Source of the DNA: Oceanicola sp.
GTDB taxonomy: Bacteria; Pseudomonadota; Alphaproteobacteria; Rhodobacterales; Rhodobacteraceae
Assembly (NCBI GenBank): GCA_017792405.1
Contig: CP051231.1
Location: 908,011-972,010, forward strand
Direction of reading: 5' to 3'
Length of the DNA stretch: 64,000 nucleotides
Below the pieces are notes generated by a model. It saw only the letters and a program-made list of their open reading frames with translations, was not told the origin of the DNA and made no database searches. How positions within the stretch are numbered: the first letter of the stretch is position 1; the number at the start of each line of letters is the position of its first letter. Below are positions 10,374-19,490 of this stretch, one piece after another. A program made the position numbers and the translations under genes.

Positions 10374-11504
10374 ATGAGTGCCTTGCGCGGAGATATTGAC
10401 CCGGACGGGCTGCTGGAGTTCTCGGTGGTGTTCACCGACCGCTCGCTGAACCATATGAGCAAGGCTTTTCAGGAGGTTATGCGAGACATCTCATCCGGCC
10501 TGAAAGCCTGCTACAACGCAGCCGCAGTGGCCGTGGTGCCGGGTGGCGGCACCTATGCGATGGAGGCCGTGGCACGGCAGCTGGCGCGCGGCGAGAAGGT
10601 GCTGGTGGTCCGCAACGGGTTCTTCTCCTACCGTTGGAGCCAGATCTTTACCGCAGGCGGCATCCCCTCCGAAGAGATCGTGATGAAGGCCCGACGGGGC
10701 GGCAACGAGGCAACTGCGTCCTTCGCGCCCGCCCCGGTGGAGGAGGTCGTCGCCCGGATCAAGGCCGATGCGCCGGCGCTGGTATTTGCGCCGCATGTGG
10801 AAACAGCGAGCGGGATGATCCTGCCGGACGACTACATCGCTCAGATTTCCAAGGCGGTTCATGAGGTTGGCGGGCTGATGGTGCTGGACTGCATCGCCTC
10901 TGGCTGCATCTGGGTCGACATGGAGGCGACCGGTGTGGACGTGCTGATCTCGGCGCCGCAAAAGGGCTGGTCGGCGCCGCCCTCGGCGGGGCTGGTGATG
11001 CTCTCCGAGCGGGCCGAAGAAAAGGTGGCGGAGACGAAATCCGACAGTTTCGCCTGCGACCTCGGCAAGTGGCTGGCGATCATGCAGAGCTACGAGGCGG
11101 GCGGCCATGCCTACCACGCGACCATGCCGACCGATGCGCTGCGGGTGTTCCGCGACGCGCTCAAGGAAACCGAGGCACGGGGCTTCGGCGAGGTGAAGGC
11201 CGCGCAGCAGGCGCTGGGCGAAGGGGCGCGGGCGCTTCTGGCCGGCAAGGGCCTGAAAAGCGTGGCCGCAGAAGGGTTTGGCGCACCGGGCGTGGTGGTG
11301 GTCTACACCGAAGACCCGGAGTTGCAGACCGGCCGCGCCTTTGCCGCCGAGGGCGTGCAGATTGCCGCGGGCGTGCCGTTGATGGTGGACGAAGGCGCCG
11401 ACTACAAGAGTTTCCGCATCGGGCTCTTCGGGCTCGACAAGCTGGCGGATGTGGAGGCAACGCTCGGACGGCTCGAGCGGGTTCTCGACAAGGTTATCGC
11501 CTGA
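10374..11504 (+). CDS. PLP-dependent aminotransferase, class V (alanine/serine-glyoxylate type)
   Basis: A 376-residue fold-type I aminotransferase. The start ATG 10374 has ACGGAGGATCG upstream. Landmarks are the phosphate-binding PGGGTYAMEAVARQ near residue 60, HVETASGM near 141, the PLP Asp in VLDCIASG, and the Schiff-base Lys in SAPQKGWS near residue 201. Class V members include alanine-glyoxylate and serine-glyoxylate transaminases and phosphoserine transaminase; the sequence alone does not decide the substrate. It follows two Lrp regulators on the same strand, so amino-acid-dependent expression is plausible. Confidence 0.88.
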   Translation: MSALRGDIDPDGLLEFSVVFTDRSLNHMSKAFQEVMRDISSGLKACYNAAAVAVVPGGGTYAMEAVARQLARGEKVLVVRNGFFSYRWSQIFTAGGIPSEEIVMKARRGGNEATASFAPAPVEEVVARIKADAPALVFAPHVETASGMILPDDYIAQISKAVHEVGGLMVLDCIASGCIWVDMEATGVDVLISAPQKGWSAPPSAGLVMLSERAEEKVAETKSDSFACDLGKWLAIMQSYEAGGHAYHATMPTDALRVFRDALKETEARGFGEVKAAQQALGEGARALLAGKGLKSVAAEGFGAPGVVVVYTEDPELQTGRAFAAEGVQIAAGVPLMVDEGADYKSFRIGLFGLDKLADVEATLGRLERVLDKVIA

Positions 11505-11518
11505 AGGTTACGGGCGGG

Positions 11519-12703
11519 TTAACCGCCCATACCTGCCTTCATCACAGCGCGGCGAAGGGGCGGTACATCGGCCACCGCCTTCAGCCCCGACAGCCGCAGT
11601 GATTGCAGCGGCGGCAGGCCGGAGCGGGTGAGGCGGTTGTAGAGCCCGATGGCTGCGACCCGCGTCGCCACATCACGGGCGCGGGATTTTTCATAAGCGT
11701 CAAGATGTTGCCGAGAGCCGAGCGTTTCAGGCGCAGCGGTGTGCAGCAGCGCGGCAAGGTCGTTGAGCGAGGTGTTCAGCCCCTGCGCCCCGATGGGGGG
11801 CACCACATGGGCGGCCTCGGCGATGAGCGCAGTGCGCTGGGCGGTAAGCGCCTTGGCGCGCAGCGTGATGATCGGGAAGAGGGCGCGCGGAGAGGCGAGG
11901 GTGAGCGAGCCTAGAAGCCCGGCGGAGCGGGTGGTGGCCTCGGCAGAAAAGGCCTGTGCGTCAAGGGCTTGCAGGCGCTGCGCCTCGGGGCCTGGGTTCA
12001 TCCAGACCACGGCGGAGGTGGGCGTGCCATCCTCGTCGGGCAGCGGGATGAGGGTGAAGGGGCCGCCCTGGTTGTAGACCTCGGTGGAGACGTTGCGGTG
12101 CGGCTCCGGGTGGGTGACGGAGAAGGCGAGGGCCTTCTGGCCAAAACGGGAGATTTCGGCAGGGATTCCCGCAGCTTCGCGTACTGAAGAGTCGCGCCCG
12201 TCAGCGCCGACTACGAGGCGGGCGCGCAGGCCCGTGCCATCGGTGAGTTGCACCAATGCCTCGCGCTCGCGGGTGACCATCGAGGCAAAGCCTGCGCCCC
12301 AGTGCAACGTGACATTTGGCAGTGATTCCAGCGCGTTGAGCAGCACGTCGGCGATGCGCCAGTTCATAAGGTTCTGCGCCAGTGGGGGCGTGCAGGGGGC
12401 CTCGGAGGCGAAGGCGCGAGAGTCGCGGATTTGCGGGGGCCAGCCGACCGTGTCGGTGATGTGCAGCTCTTGCAGGGGCTGGGCGTGGGGGGCGAGATCG
12501 GCCCAGAGTCCGGCCTCGGTGAAGAGCGCGATGGCCGGATCGAGAAAGGCGGTAGAGCGTTGATCTCCCTGCGTTTTGTCGCGCCGTGGGGCGCTGGGCG
12601 CGGCGAGGGTGACGCTGTAGCCTGCTTGCGCGAAGCAGGCGGCGGCGGTCAGCCCGGCAATGCCGGCGCCCGCGATCAGGATATCGGTAGATTTGCGTGC
12701 CAT
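11519..12703 (-). CDS. UbiH/UbiF-family FAD-dependent monooxygenase
   Basis: A 394-residue flavoprotein hydroxylase, probably for the ubiquinone ring. It has the N-terminal FAD Rossmann motif IAGAGIAGLTAAACFA, the middle VVGADGRDSSVR, and the C-terminal FAD ribityl-binding stretch LIAEAAHVVPPIGAQGLN, where the family usually has GDAAH. Glu-Ala in place of Gly-Asp is a small deviation at a flavin-contacting spot. Which ring position it modifies cannot be read off. The end lies 15 bases from the convergent aminotransferase gene. Its upstream gap of about 200 bases is AT-richer and carries phased repeats. Confidence 0.85.
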   Translation of the reverse strand: MARKSTDILIAGAGIAGLTAAACFAQAGYSVTLAAPSAPRRDKTQGDQRSTAFLDPAIALFTEAGLWADLAPHAQPLQELHITDTVGWPPQIRDSRAFASEAPCTPPLAQNLMNWRIADVLLNALESLPNVTLHWGAGFASMVTREREALVQLTDGTGLRARLVVGADGRDSSVREAAGIPAEISRFGQKALAFSVTHPEPHRNVSTEVYNQGGPFTLIPLPDEDGTPTSAVVWMNPGPEAQRLQALDAQAFSAEATTRSAGLLGSLTLASPRALFPIITLRAKALTAQRTALIAEAAHVVPPIGAQGLNTSLNDLAALLHTAAPETLGSRQHLDAYEKSRARDVATRVAAIGLYNRLTRSGLPPLQSLRLSGLKAVADVPPLRRAVMKAGMGG

Positions 12704-12832
12704 GACAGGGATTTAGGGCGCAGGCCGGGCAATTGCCAAGGGGGCGGATGCGCGCAGGGGGAGGCTTTGCAAAAATGCCTGTACGCCACGGCCGAAACGG
12801 CGTTAACTACGAATTTCCTCAATTCACAACTG

Positions 12833-12865
12833 ATGCACATTCCATGCACATCCGATGCATACGAC
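12833..12865. repeat. Three 11-bp-phased ATGCAYA repeats upstream of the UbiH-type gene
   Basis: ATGCACAT at 12833 and 12844 and ATGCATAC at 12855 are spaced exactly 11 bp apart, one helical turn, in an AT-rich island within GC-rich DNA. They lie 130-162 bases upstream of the minus-strand UbiH-type start, with the next gene ending at 12910. The arrangement suggests cooperative binding of a regulator on one face of the helix. No gene is convincing in this gap. Confidence 0.55.
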
Positions 12866-12909
12866 AAAAATGCAAAACGCCCATAGATGAGCCAACCGAA
12901 CGGTGCGCG

Positions 12910-13554
12910 CTAAAGCGCGCGGAGGAAGCCGGTGAGGTCATTGGTGTGGTGGTGGATGTGCGGCGCCTCCAAAGCCTCGGGCGCGACATGGATGGTGCGC
13001 ATGCCCATCGCGTGGGGCGCGGCGAGGTTGCGCGGGTCATCCTCGAACATGGCGGCGCGGGCCGGGTCCAGCCCGGCCTTGGCGAAGACGGTCTCGAAGG
13101 CGGCGCGCTCGGGCTTGGGGCGGAAGCCAGCGTGCTCGACGCCGAAGACCTCGTCGAAGAGGCCGGAGAGGCCACGGGCGGTGAGCACCCGCTCGGCGTA
13201 AGGTTTGGACCCGTTGGTATAGACGAACTTGCGGCCGGGCAGGGCGGCGATGGCCTCGGCGAGCGCATCGTCGGCCTCGAGATGATCGAGCGAGATGTCA
13301 TGGACGTGGGTCAGATATGGCCCCGGGTCGAGCCCGTGGACCTGCATCAGGCCGGCCAGCGTGGTGCCATAATCGGCCCAGTACTTCTTGCGCAGGGCAT
13401 TCGCCTCGGGCTGGTCGACGCCAAGCGCCTCCATCACCCATGCGGTCATCCGCACCTCGATCTGGTCGAAGAGGCGGGCCTCGGGCGGGTAGAGCGTGTT
13501 GTCGAGGTCGAAGACCCAAGCGGCGACATGGGAGAAGAGGGGGGCGTGCGACAT
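12910..13554 (-). CDS. HAD-superfamily pyrimidine 5'-nucleotidase
   Basis: A 214-residue HAD phosphatase of the SDT1/YjjG pyrimidine 5'-nucleotidase type. I start at ATG 13554 (MSHAPLFSH); the open frame runs 65 codons further up but that part is Arg/Pro-rich and not protein-like. Motif I is FDLDNTLYPP, motif II VYTNGSKPYAERV, motif III FRPKPERAAF and motif IV MFEDDPRNLAAP, so all four catalytic motifs are present. It probably dephosphorylates UMP/CMP or other nucleotides in the cytoplasm. Its last bases fall in a GCGCGC-TAAA-GCGCGC hairpin (12905-12920) that may act as its terminator. Confidence 0.87.
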   Translation of the reverse strand: MSHAPLFSHVAAWVFDLDNTLYPPEARLFDQIEVRMTAWVMEALGVDQPEANALRKKYWADYGTTLAGLMQVHGLDPGPYLTHVHDISLDHLEADDALAEAIAALPGRKFVYTNGSKPYAERVLTARGLSGLFDEVFGVEHAGFRPKPERAAFETVFAKAGLDPARAAMFEDDPRNLAAPHAMGMRTIHVAPEALEAPHIHHHTNDLTGFLRAL

Positions 13555-13686
13555 GGGGCGGACGCTATGGCGGGCGGCGCGGGGCTGCAAGGGGTGGGGG
13601 CGGCAAAGAGGGTGCGGCGCATGGGCCGCTTGCCTCCGGGTGGCGCGGGGGCATAGGCTCGCCGGACGGGACACGGAGGAACCACT

Positions 13687-14328
13687 ATGCCAAGCGCGCG
13701 GCCGCAGCAGAAAGATGCTTACGGGATGATCCTCGAGGCGATCGACCACGGCACCTACAAGCCCGGCGACCGGCTGGTGGAGAGCGAATTGGCGGAGCGG
13801 TTCGGGGTGTCACGCACGCCGATCCGCGAGGCGCTGCAACGGCTGGAGACACAGGCCCTGCTGGTGCGGGACGGGCGCAGCCTTATCGTGGCCTCGCTCG
13901 ATCACAACGAGCTGGCGGAGCTCTACATCGTGCGCGCCGAGTTGGAGGCGCTGGCTGCCCGGCTGGCCGCCCGCCATGCCACTGCGGAGGAGGTGAAGGT
14001 GTTGGGCCAGATGGTGGAGCAGGACCGCGCGCGGGTGAACGACCCGGCCGCGCTGAGCCGCTCGAACCGGCGATTTCATCGGCAGATCCACTTGGCCAGC
14101 CACAACCGCTTTTTGATCCAGCAACTGGACCTCGTGCATCGGTCGATGGCGCTATTGGCGACAACATCGCTGGCTGCCGAGGGGCGGGGCGAGGTGGCGC
14201 TGGGCGAGCATCAGGCGATCGTGGATGCGCTGGCCGCGCGGGACGAGGCGGGCGCGGGCGAGGCGCTGCGGCGGCACATTTCGGTGGCCTTCGAGCAGCG
14301 GCTCAAGCTGGACGCGGCGCAGGACTGA
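13687..14328 (+). CDS. GntR-family transcriptional regulator (FadR/FCD subfamily)
   Basis: A 213-residue repressor or activator. ATG 13687 is preceded by GGAGGA with good spacing. Residues 10-75 form the GntR winged helix (DRLVESELAERFGVSRTPIREALQ contains the recognition helix). Residues 80-205 form an all-helical FCD ligand domain with its metal-binding pattern: the Asp of EQDR, then HRQIHLASHN, and a later His in GEHQAIVDAL. Ligands in the family are carboxylic acids. No catabolic operon sits next to it. Its 3' end overlaps the convergent glycosyltransferase gene by 26 bases. Confidence 0.9.
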   Translation: MPSARPQQKDAYGMILEAIDHGTYKPGDRLVESELAERFGVSRTPIREALQRLETQALLVRDGRSLIVASLDHNELAELYIVRAELEALAARLAARHATAEEVKVLGQMVEQDRARVNDPAALSRSNRRFHRQIHLASHNRFLIQQLDLVHRSMALLATTSLAAEGRGEVALGEHQAIVDALAARDEAGAGEALRRHISVAFEQRLKLDAAQD

Positions 14329-16462
14329 CGGGCTTTGGCCCGGGGCTCACGGGTGCTGGGCCGGGGCGGCGCGGTGTGATCCGCCGGGGTTTGACCGGCT
14401 TTCGCGGGGCGGAGCGCGGCTCGACCACGATCACCGGGGTCAGCACCTCGTCTTCAGGGTTGTGCAGCCCGTGGGTGGTTTTATCCCAATAGAACGGGTT
14501 GGTGACGATCTCCCAGAGCGCCTTGTAGGAGGCGAGCGAGCCGAGCGGGTAATAGAGGTGCAGCGTGGGCACCCATTTGGCGAGCCATTTGTGGCCCGCG
14601 AGCCGGATGCCCATGAGACCGGTGGCGATGGTGACGAGTTCGGAGGCGAAGAAGGTGCCGGCCAAGGTCCAGATCGCCCAGCCGGGGAGCCATGCGGAGA
14701 GCGGGTGCCAGAGGCCGAGCACGATCAGCCAGAAGCTCCAGAGCAACGGCGCGAGGATGAACTGGCTCAGCGTGCCGAGGAACAGTAGCTGGAACCCGGC
14801 AAAGCGCCATGCGCCGAGGTCGCGCCAGAGCCGGGCCGGGCGGCGCATGTGGACGGCCCATGTGAGCGCGTAGCCCTTGAGCCAGCGCGAGCGTTGCTTG
14901 ACCCAGGGCAGGGCGCGGCAGTTGGCCTCTTCGAAGGTGGTGCTCTCGATCAGTTCGGTGCGGTAGCCCAGACGGACAAGGCGCATGCCGAGGTCGGCAT
15001 CTTCAGTGACATTGTGCGCATCCCAGCCGCCGATCCGGTCGAGCGCCTCGCGGCGGAAGAACAGCGTGGTGCCACCGAGCGGCACCGGCCAGCCCAGCCG
15101 TGCCAGCCCCGGCAGCACGACGCGGAACCAGCTGGCATATTCCACCGCGAAGCAGCGTGAGAGCCAGTTGGTGCCGGCATTGTAGAAATCGAGCGCGCCC
15201 TGCAGGCAGGCGACTTCGGCGGGCCGCTCGTGAAAGCGCTGAACCACCTTGTGGATCTGCTCCGGCTCGGGGGCATCCTCGGCATCCCACACGCCGACGA
15301 TACTGCCGCGGGTGAACTCGAGCGCGTAGTTCAGCGCGCGCGGCTTGGTCTGCACCGCGCCGCGCGGCACGATGATGACCCGGATCCAAGGCGGCAGCGG
15401 CGTGCGGGAGAGGGTGAGGCGCGTGGTGCCATCGGTCGATTCCATCACCAGGCAAACGTCGAGCAGCTCCTTGGGGTAGGTCAGCCGGGAGAGGCGCTGG
15501 ATCAGGTGGCTGGCGATATGCTCCTCACGGAAGAGCGGCACCAGAACCGACAGCACCGGCAGTCGGGCGATGGCGGGCCGCGCCCTGCGGCTGTTGAAGG
15601 CGGGGAGGGCGGAGGCGAGCGGGACAGGATCGCGGCTGCCGGGTTTGGCCATGCGGGCCTGCGCCTCAGCCTCCAGCATTTGCGCGGCGCGGGTGCGGGC
15701 GCGGCGCGTGGCCCCCAGCCGGTGCCAGGCCAGCCCGGTGGCGACGGCCTTCAGCCCCATCAGCAGCACGAGGGTGAGCACGGCCCAGCCGGTGAGCAGG
15801 GCGAAGGTGAGCCGGGGCGCGGCGATCACCGCCAGCAGCCCGGCGAGGCAGAGGGCGAAGAGCAGGCGCTGTTTGCGCCGCGAGACGAAATCGCGGCAGC
15901 TCATCGGCGCGTCGACGCGGGTTTCAGCCCGCTTGACCAGCGCTTTGGCGCGGATCTCCTGAACTGCCTGATAGATGTCGGTTTCCTGCGCCAGCGCCAT
16001 GACCACCGGCCCGAAGATCTCGGTCAGCGCCTCGACGTTGCGGGCAAAGAGGTGGGGGCGGGAGGTGACGATGACAGTCAGCGAGCCGAGCCGCCGCCAG
16101 GGCAGGAGCGCATCGCGCAGGCAGGTGGCGGGGCCGAGCATGTCGATCAGCCGGGGATCGGGCGGCTCGAAGCCGACATCGACCACGCGGGCGCGCCATT
16201 GGGTGGAGAGCGCCGCCATCAGCTCGGCATGGGTGATCATGCCTTGGGCTATGAGGATCTCGCCAAGCCGGGCATCCTCGCGGGCCTGCATGGCGAGCCC
16301 CTTCAGCAGGTCGGCCGGAGAGAGCACGCCCATTTCGGTGAGGATGGTGCCGAGGCGGGGGCGATCTGTCTCGACCGGACGCTCGGGCGTGACCAGTCTG
16401 AGGGCACCGTCGGCAGGCGACGGCGCGGCATCGGTGATGCGGCGCTTCGGCAGCGGGCTCAT
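14303..16462 (-). CDS. Membrane glycosyltransferase family 2 with N-terminal MshEN-like (GspE N) domain
   Basis: A 719-residue fusion. The start is ATG 16462 (MSPLPKRR), with GGGGAAGGA upstream. Residues 25-190 resemble the MshEN/T2SSE N-terminal domain, seen twice as LGTILTEMG and LGEILIAQGMIT, a fold that binds c-di-GMP in MshE-type ATPases. Two membrane helices follow (FALCLAGLLAVIAAP, LLTGWAVLTLVLLMGL), then a GT2 catalytic domain with SVLVPLFREE, VCLVMESTDGTT, the metal motif VWDAEDAP, a TEDADLGMRL acceptor motif and KQRSRWLKG (the QxxRW motif). Several helices end the protein. The QxxRW signature marks processive polysaccharide synthases, so it probably makes an exopolysaccharide. It may be gated by a nucleotide second messenger; that is an inference. 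Confidence 0.85.
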   Translation of the reverse strand: MSPLPKRRITDAAPSPADGALRLVTPERPVETDRPRLGTILTEMGVLSPADLLKGLAMQAREDARLGEILIAQGMITHAELMAALSTQWRARVVDVGFEPPDPRLIDMLGPATCLRDALLPWRRLGSLTVIVTSRPHLFARNVEALTEIFGPVVMALAQETDIYQAVQEIRAKALVKRAETRVDAPMSCRDFVSRRKQRLLFALCLAGLLAVIAAPRLTFALLTGWAVLTLVLLMGLKAVATGLAWHRLGATRRARTRAAQMLEAEAQARMAKPGSRDPVPLASALPAFNSRRARPAIARLPVLSVLVPLFREEHIASHLIQRLSRLTYPKELLDVCLVMESTDGTTRLTLSRTPLPPWIRVIIVPRGAVQTKPRALNYALEFTRGSIVGVWDAEDAPEPEQIHKVVQRFHERPAEVACLQGALDFYNAGTNWLSRCFAVEYASWFRVVLPGLARLGWPVPLGGTTLFFRREALDRIGGWDAHNVTEDADLGMRLVRLGYRTELIESTTFEEANCRALPWVKQRSRWLKGYALTWAVHMRRPARLWRDLGAWRFAGFQLLFLGTLSQFILAPLLWSFWLIVLGLWHPLSAWLPGWAIWTLAGTFFASELVTIATGLMGIRLAGHKWLAKWVPTLHLYYPLGSLASYKALWEIVTNPFYWDKTTHGLHNPEDEVLTPVIVVEPRSAPRKPVKPRRITPRRPGPAPVSPGPKPVSPAPRPA

Positions 16463-16620
16463 GGCGCGCAGATCCTTCCCCTGGTGGTACCGGGAACGGA
16501 TTGGCAGCCCCCCGGCAGCATATGAGGCGCAAGGCCCCACGGCTGCCACTGTGCCGCCCTTTTGGTTAAGGAAGGGTTAACCGCGATGAGGCGCGGGCGG
16601 GCCGTAGCCCGCCGGAAGCG

Positions 16621-17778
16621 TCAGGCGGGTGCGCGCTCTTTCATCGCCGCGGCGAAGCGCTCGAAGAGGTAGAAGCTGTCTTGCGGGCCGGGGCTGGCCT
16701 CGGGGTGGTACTGCACCGAGAACACCGGCTTGCCATCGACCGCGATGCCGCAGTTGGAGCCGTCGAAGAGCGACACGTGGGTTTCGCTCACGCCCTCGGG
16801 CAGGGTCTGGCTGTCCACGGTGAAGCCGTGGTTCATGCTGGTGATCTCGACCTTGCCGGTGGTGAGGTCTTTCACCGGGTGGTTGGCGCCGTGGTGGCCG
16901 TGGTTCATCTTGATCGTCCGCGCGCCGAGCGCCAGCGCCAGCATCTGGTGGCCGAGGCAGATGCCGAAGACCGGGATCTCCTTGGCCAGCACTTCGCGGA
17001 TCATCGGCACGGCATAGGTGCCGGTGGCCGCCGGGTCGCCCGGGCCGTTGGAGAGGAATACGCCATCTGGGCCGTGGGCCAGCACCTCTTCCGCCGTGGC
17101 GGTGGCGGGCAGCACGGTCACATCGCAGCCCGCGGAGGCGAGGCAGCGCAGGATGTTGCGCTTGGCGCCGTAGTCGATGGCCACCACCTTGTGGCCCGGC
17201 CCCTCGCGCTTGGTGAAGCCATCGGGCCAAGCCCAGCGCATCTCGTCCCAGCGGTAGCTCTGGGCGCAGGTCACGTCCTTGGCCAGATCGAGCCCCTCCA
17301 GCCCGGAAAACCCGCGCGCGGCGGCGATCAGCGCCTCGAGGTCGAAGTTGCCCTCGGGGTCATGGGCCAGCGCCACATGGGGCGCGCCCTGCTGGCGGAT
17401 CGCACGGGTCAGGCGCCGGGTGTCGAGCCCGCCGATGCCCACCCGGCCGCGCCGGGCCAGCCAATCCTGCAGCTGCTCGGCGGCGCGCCAGTTGGAGGGC
17501 TCCGTCGGATCCCATTTCACCACCATACCCTCGGCCACCGGATCGGCGGTTTCATCATCCTCGGGGTTCACGCCTACGTTGCCGACATGGGGGAAGGTGA
17601 AGGTCACGATCTGGCCGGCGTAGGAGGGATCGGTCATGATCTCCTGATAGCCGGTCATCGCGGTGTTGAAGCACAGCTCGGCGGTGCGGATGCCCTCGGC
17701 TCCGAAGCCCTGTCCGTAGAACAGCGTGCCATCGGCAAGGGCGAGGCAGGCGGTGGGCTTGGGCTGGCTTGAGGGCAT
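16621..17778 (-). CDS. carA: Carbamoyl-phosphate synthase small subunit
   Basis: The glutaminase subunit that feeds ammonia to CarB for arginine and pyrimidine synthesis. At 385 residues it has the normal length. The N-terminal half is the CarA fold (LADGTLFYGQGFGAEG, TAMTGYQEIMTDPSYAG). The C-terminal half is a class I amidotransferase with the nucleophile Cys in GICLGHQM and the His/Glu pair in VQYHPEASPGP. carB is not nearby, as is common in alphaproteobacteria. It is divergent from the yqeY gene across a gap of about 240 bases in which I see no recognisable riboswitch or attenuator. Confidence 0.96.
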   Translation of the reverse strand: MPSSQPKPTACLALADGTLFYGQGFGAEGIRTAELCFNTAMTGYQEIMTDPSYAGQIVTFTFPHVGNVGVNPEDDETADPVAEGMVVKWDPTEPSNWRAAEQLQDWLARRGRVGIGGLDTRRLTRAIRQQGAPHVALAHDPEGNFDLEALIAAARGFSGLEGLDLAKDVTCAQSYRWDEMRWAWPDGFTKREGPGHKVVAIDYGAKRNILRCLASAGCDVTVLPATATAEEVLAHGPDGVFLSNGPGDPAATGTYAVPMIREVLAKEIPVFGICLGHQMLALALGARTIKMNHGHHGANHPVKDLTTGKVEITSMNHGFTVDSQTLPEGVSETHVSLFDGSNCGIAVDGKPVFSVQYHPEASPGPQDSFYLFERFAAAMKERAPA

Positions 17779-18020
17779 CGGCGCGACTCCTTCGGGGCAT
17801 AGGTCAGTGCGGGCAAATCCGCCCGTTCCTAGGCGGGTCCGGGAGAGGCGTCAACCCGCTACCGAAAAGGCGCGCGGGCCGTTGAAACGTGCTGTTTCCG
17901 CCACGTTGCCCGGTGCACGGGTTGCCCCACGCGGGAGGGCGGCGTAAGTTGCGCCCTTGTCTGGCCCGGGGGACGCGCAACCACTCACGCGCGGCGGGCG
18001 CAATCAAGGGTTTTTACCGC

Positions 18021-18485
18021 ATGGATATCCGCACCCGCGTCTCGACGGCGCTGAAGGAGGCGATGAAGGCCAAGGAGGCCGAGCGCCTCTCGACGCTGCG
18101 CCTCATCAACGCCGCGATCAAGGACAAGGACATCGCCGCCCGGGGCGAGGACGGCGGCCTCGAGGCCGGTGTGACCGATGCCGAGGTGCTGGGGATCCTC
18201 GGCAAGATGGTGAAGCAGCGGCAGGAAAGCGCCCGCGCCTACGAGGAAGGCGGACGGCTCGACCTCGCCGAGCGCGAGCTGGCCGAGGTGAAGGTGATCG
18301 AAGAGTTCCTACCGACCCAGCTCACCGAAGACGAGGCCGAGGCCGCGGTGAGCGAGGCGATCGAGGAAGTCGGCGCCGAGAGCATCCGCGACATGGGCCG
18401 GGTGATGGGCATCCTGAAAGAGCGCTACACCGGCCAGATGGATTTCGGCGCCGTTGGCCCGATGGTCAAGGACCGGCTGGCCTGA
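18021..18485 (+). CDS. GatB/YqeY domain protein
   Basis: A 154-residue helical protein of the YqeY family, related to the tail domain of the tRNA amidotransferase subunit GatB and presumed to bind tRNA. The start ATG 18021 (MDIRTRVSTALKEAMK) has CAAGGG upstream; the open frame extends 44 codons further but that part overlaps the promoter gap. Typical features are RLSTLRLINAAIKDKDI, VLGILGKMVKQRQESA, EEFLPTQLTEDEAEAAV and MGRVMGILKERYTGQMDF. It is divergent from carA. A GC hairpin follows 62 bases after the stop. Confidence 0.9.
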   Translation: MDIRTRVSTALKEAMKAKEAERLSTLRLINAAIKDKDIAARGEDGGLEAGVTDAEVLGILGKMVKQRQESARAYEEGGRLDLAERELAEVKVIEEFLPTQLTEDEAEAAVSEAIEEVGAESIRDMGRVMGILKERYTGQMDFGAVGPMVKDRLA

Positions 18486-18546
18486 CGGCCGTCCCGGCGC
18501 CCGGTCGCGCCTGCCTCCTCATTGGTCCGTCAAATATCCCGGGGGT

Positions 18547-18565
18547 GTGGGGGCAGCGCCCCCAC
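18547..18565 (+). terminator. GC hairpin with a CAAATATCCCGGGGG flank
   Basis: An 8-bp perfect stem (GTGGGGGC / GCCCCCAC, 3-base loop) lies between the convergent yqeY and glycosyltransferase genes. It is directly preceded by CAAATATCCCGGGGG. This combination is, as I recall, a repeated intergenic element in Rhodobacteraceae. It has no U-run on the plus strand, so its terminator role is inferred. Confidence 0.5.
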
Positions 18566-18578
18566 TGCGACGGTGGCC

Positions 18579-19490
18579 TCAAGCGTCCAAGGCCGGAAAC
18601 GCAGCCCGGATTTGGGCCTCTTCCTCCGCCGGCACGGCAAACCGCTCCACGAACCGCGCCTTGAAGCTCACCCGCCCGCGCCGCGCGCCGAAGTTCTCGC
18701 CGTGGTTCAGGATGTAGAGCGCCGCCGGGTCATGCAGGGGTGCCAGCTTTCGGCCCGCCAGTGCGGCGAGGTAGGGGAACATCCGGTGCTCATGGGCGGT
18801 GAGCGCCTCCAGAAACGCCGCATCGCCCGGATCGCGGGTGCAGCGGAAGGCGGCGCAGGAGCCGCAGAGCTTCCAGAACGGTTTCTGCCCCGGCTGGGCG
18901 AGGCTGCGGGGGGCGGCGCGGGCGAAGGTGCCGCGCCCGGCGTCCCAGATCCAGCCTTCCTCCACGAGGTAGCCGCCGGGCGCGCGGCGGGCCAGCATTT
19001 CCGCCACCGTGCCGGGGGCGAGCAGGTCATCGGCATCGAAGGGCATCACATAGCCATCTTCCGGCCCCTGCGTTGTCAGGGCGCGGCAGAGGGCGGCGAG
19101 CTTGCGCCATTTGTCGTTGCCCTCCACGTCTTCGGTGAAGGGCAGGAAGGTGATCCGGCTGTCGGCCTCGAGCGCGGGCGGCAGGGCGGGGGCGTCCTGC
19201 CCGCAGATGAGGGCGCGCCAGCGGGAATTGGTCTGGGCGGCGAAGCTGGCCAGCGTCTCGGCCAGACGCGCCTCCACTGTGGCCCAGTCGCCCACGTGGT
19301 GCTTGCCGACCAGCGGCAGGATGAACACCACCTCCGGCGCCGAAGGCGCTGCTTGCAAGGTGCCGCGGCGCGTGAGCGCCGCCTGTTCCGAGGGCGCAGG
19401 CCCGAGCGCGCGCGCCAGCGCTGGCGAGAACGCGGCCGCGGCCCGGAGGGCGGCGCGTTTCCATTTGGGGGTGGCGGGCTGTTGGGCCAT
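18579..19490 (-). CDS. Glycosyltransferase-like protein, GT-A fold
   Basis: A 303-residue soluble protein with a GT2-like nucleotide-sugar fold: a beta-alpha start (EVVFILPLVGKHHVGDW), a metal-binding FDADDLL near residue 153, and GYLVEEGWIWDA. There is no transmembrane helix. Its start overlaps the stop of the DUF2244 gene by one base (TGATG), so it belongs to that transcript. Donor and acceptor are unknown. The conserved Cys pair (KLCGSCAAFRC) is unusual for GT2 and may be structural. Confidence 0.72.
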   Translation of the reverse strand: MAQQPATPKWKRAALRAAAAFSPALARALGPAPSEQAALTRRGTLQAAPSAPEVVFILPLVGKHHVGDWATVEARLAETLASFAAQTNSRWRALICGQDAPALPPALEADSRITFLPFTEDVEGNDKWRKLAALCRALTTQGPEDGYVMPFDADDLLAPGTVAEMLARRAPGGYLVEEGWIWDAGRGTFARAAPRSLAQPGQKPFWKLCGSCAAFRCTRDPGDAAFLEALTAHEHRMFPYLAALAGRKLAPLHDPAALYILNHGENFGARRGRVSFKARFVERFAVPAEEEAQIRAAFPALDA

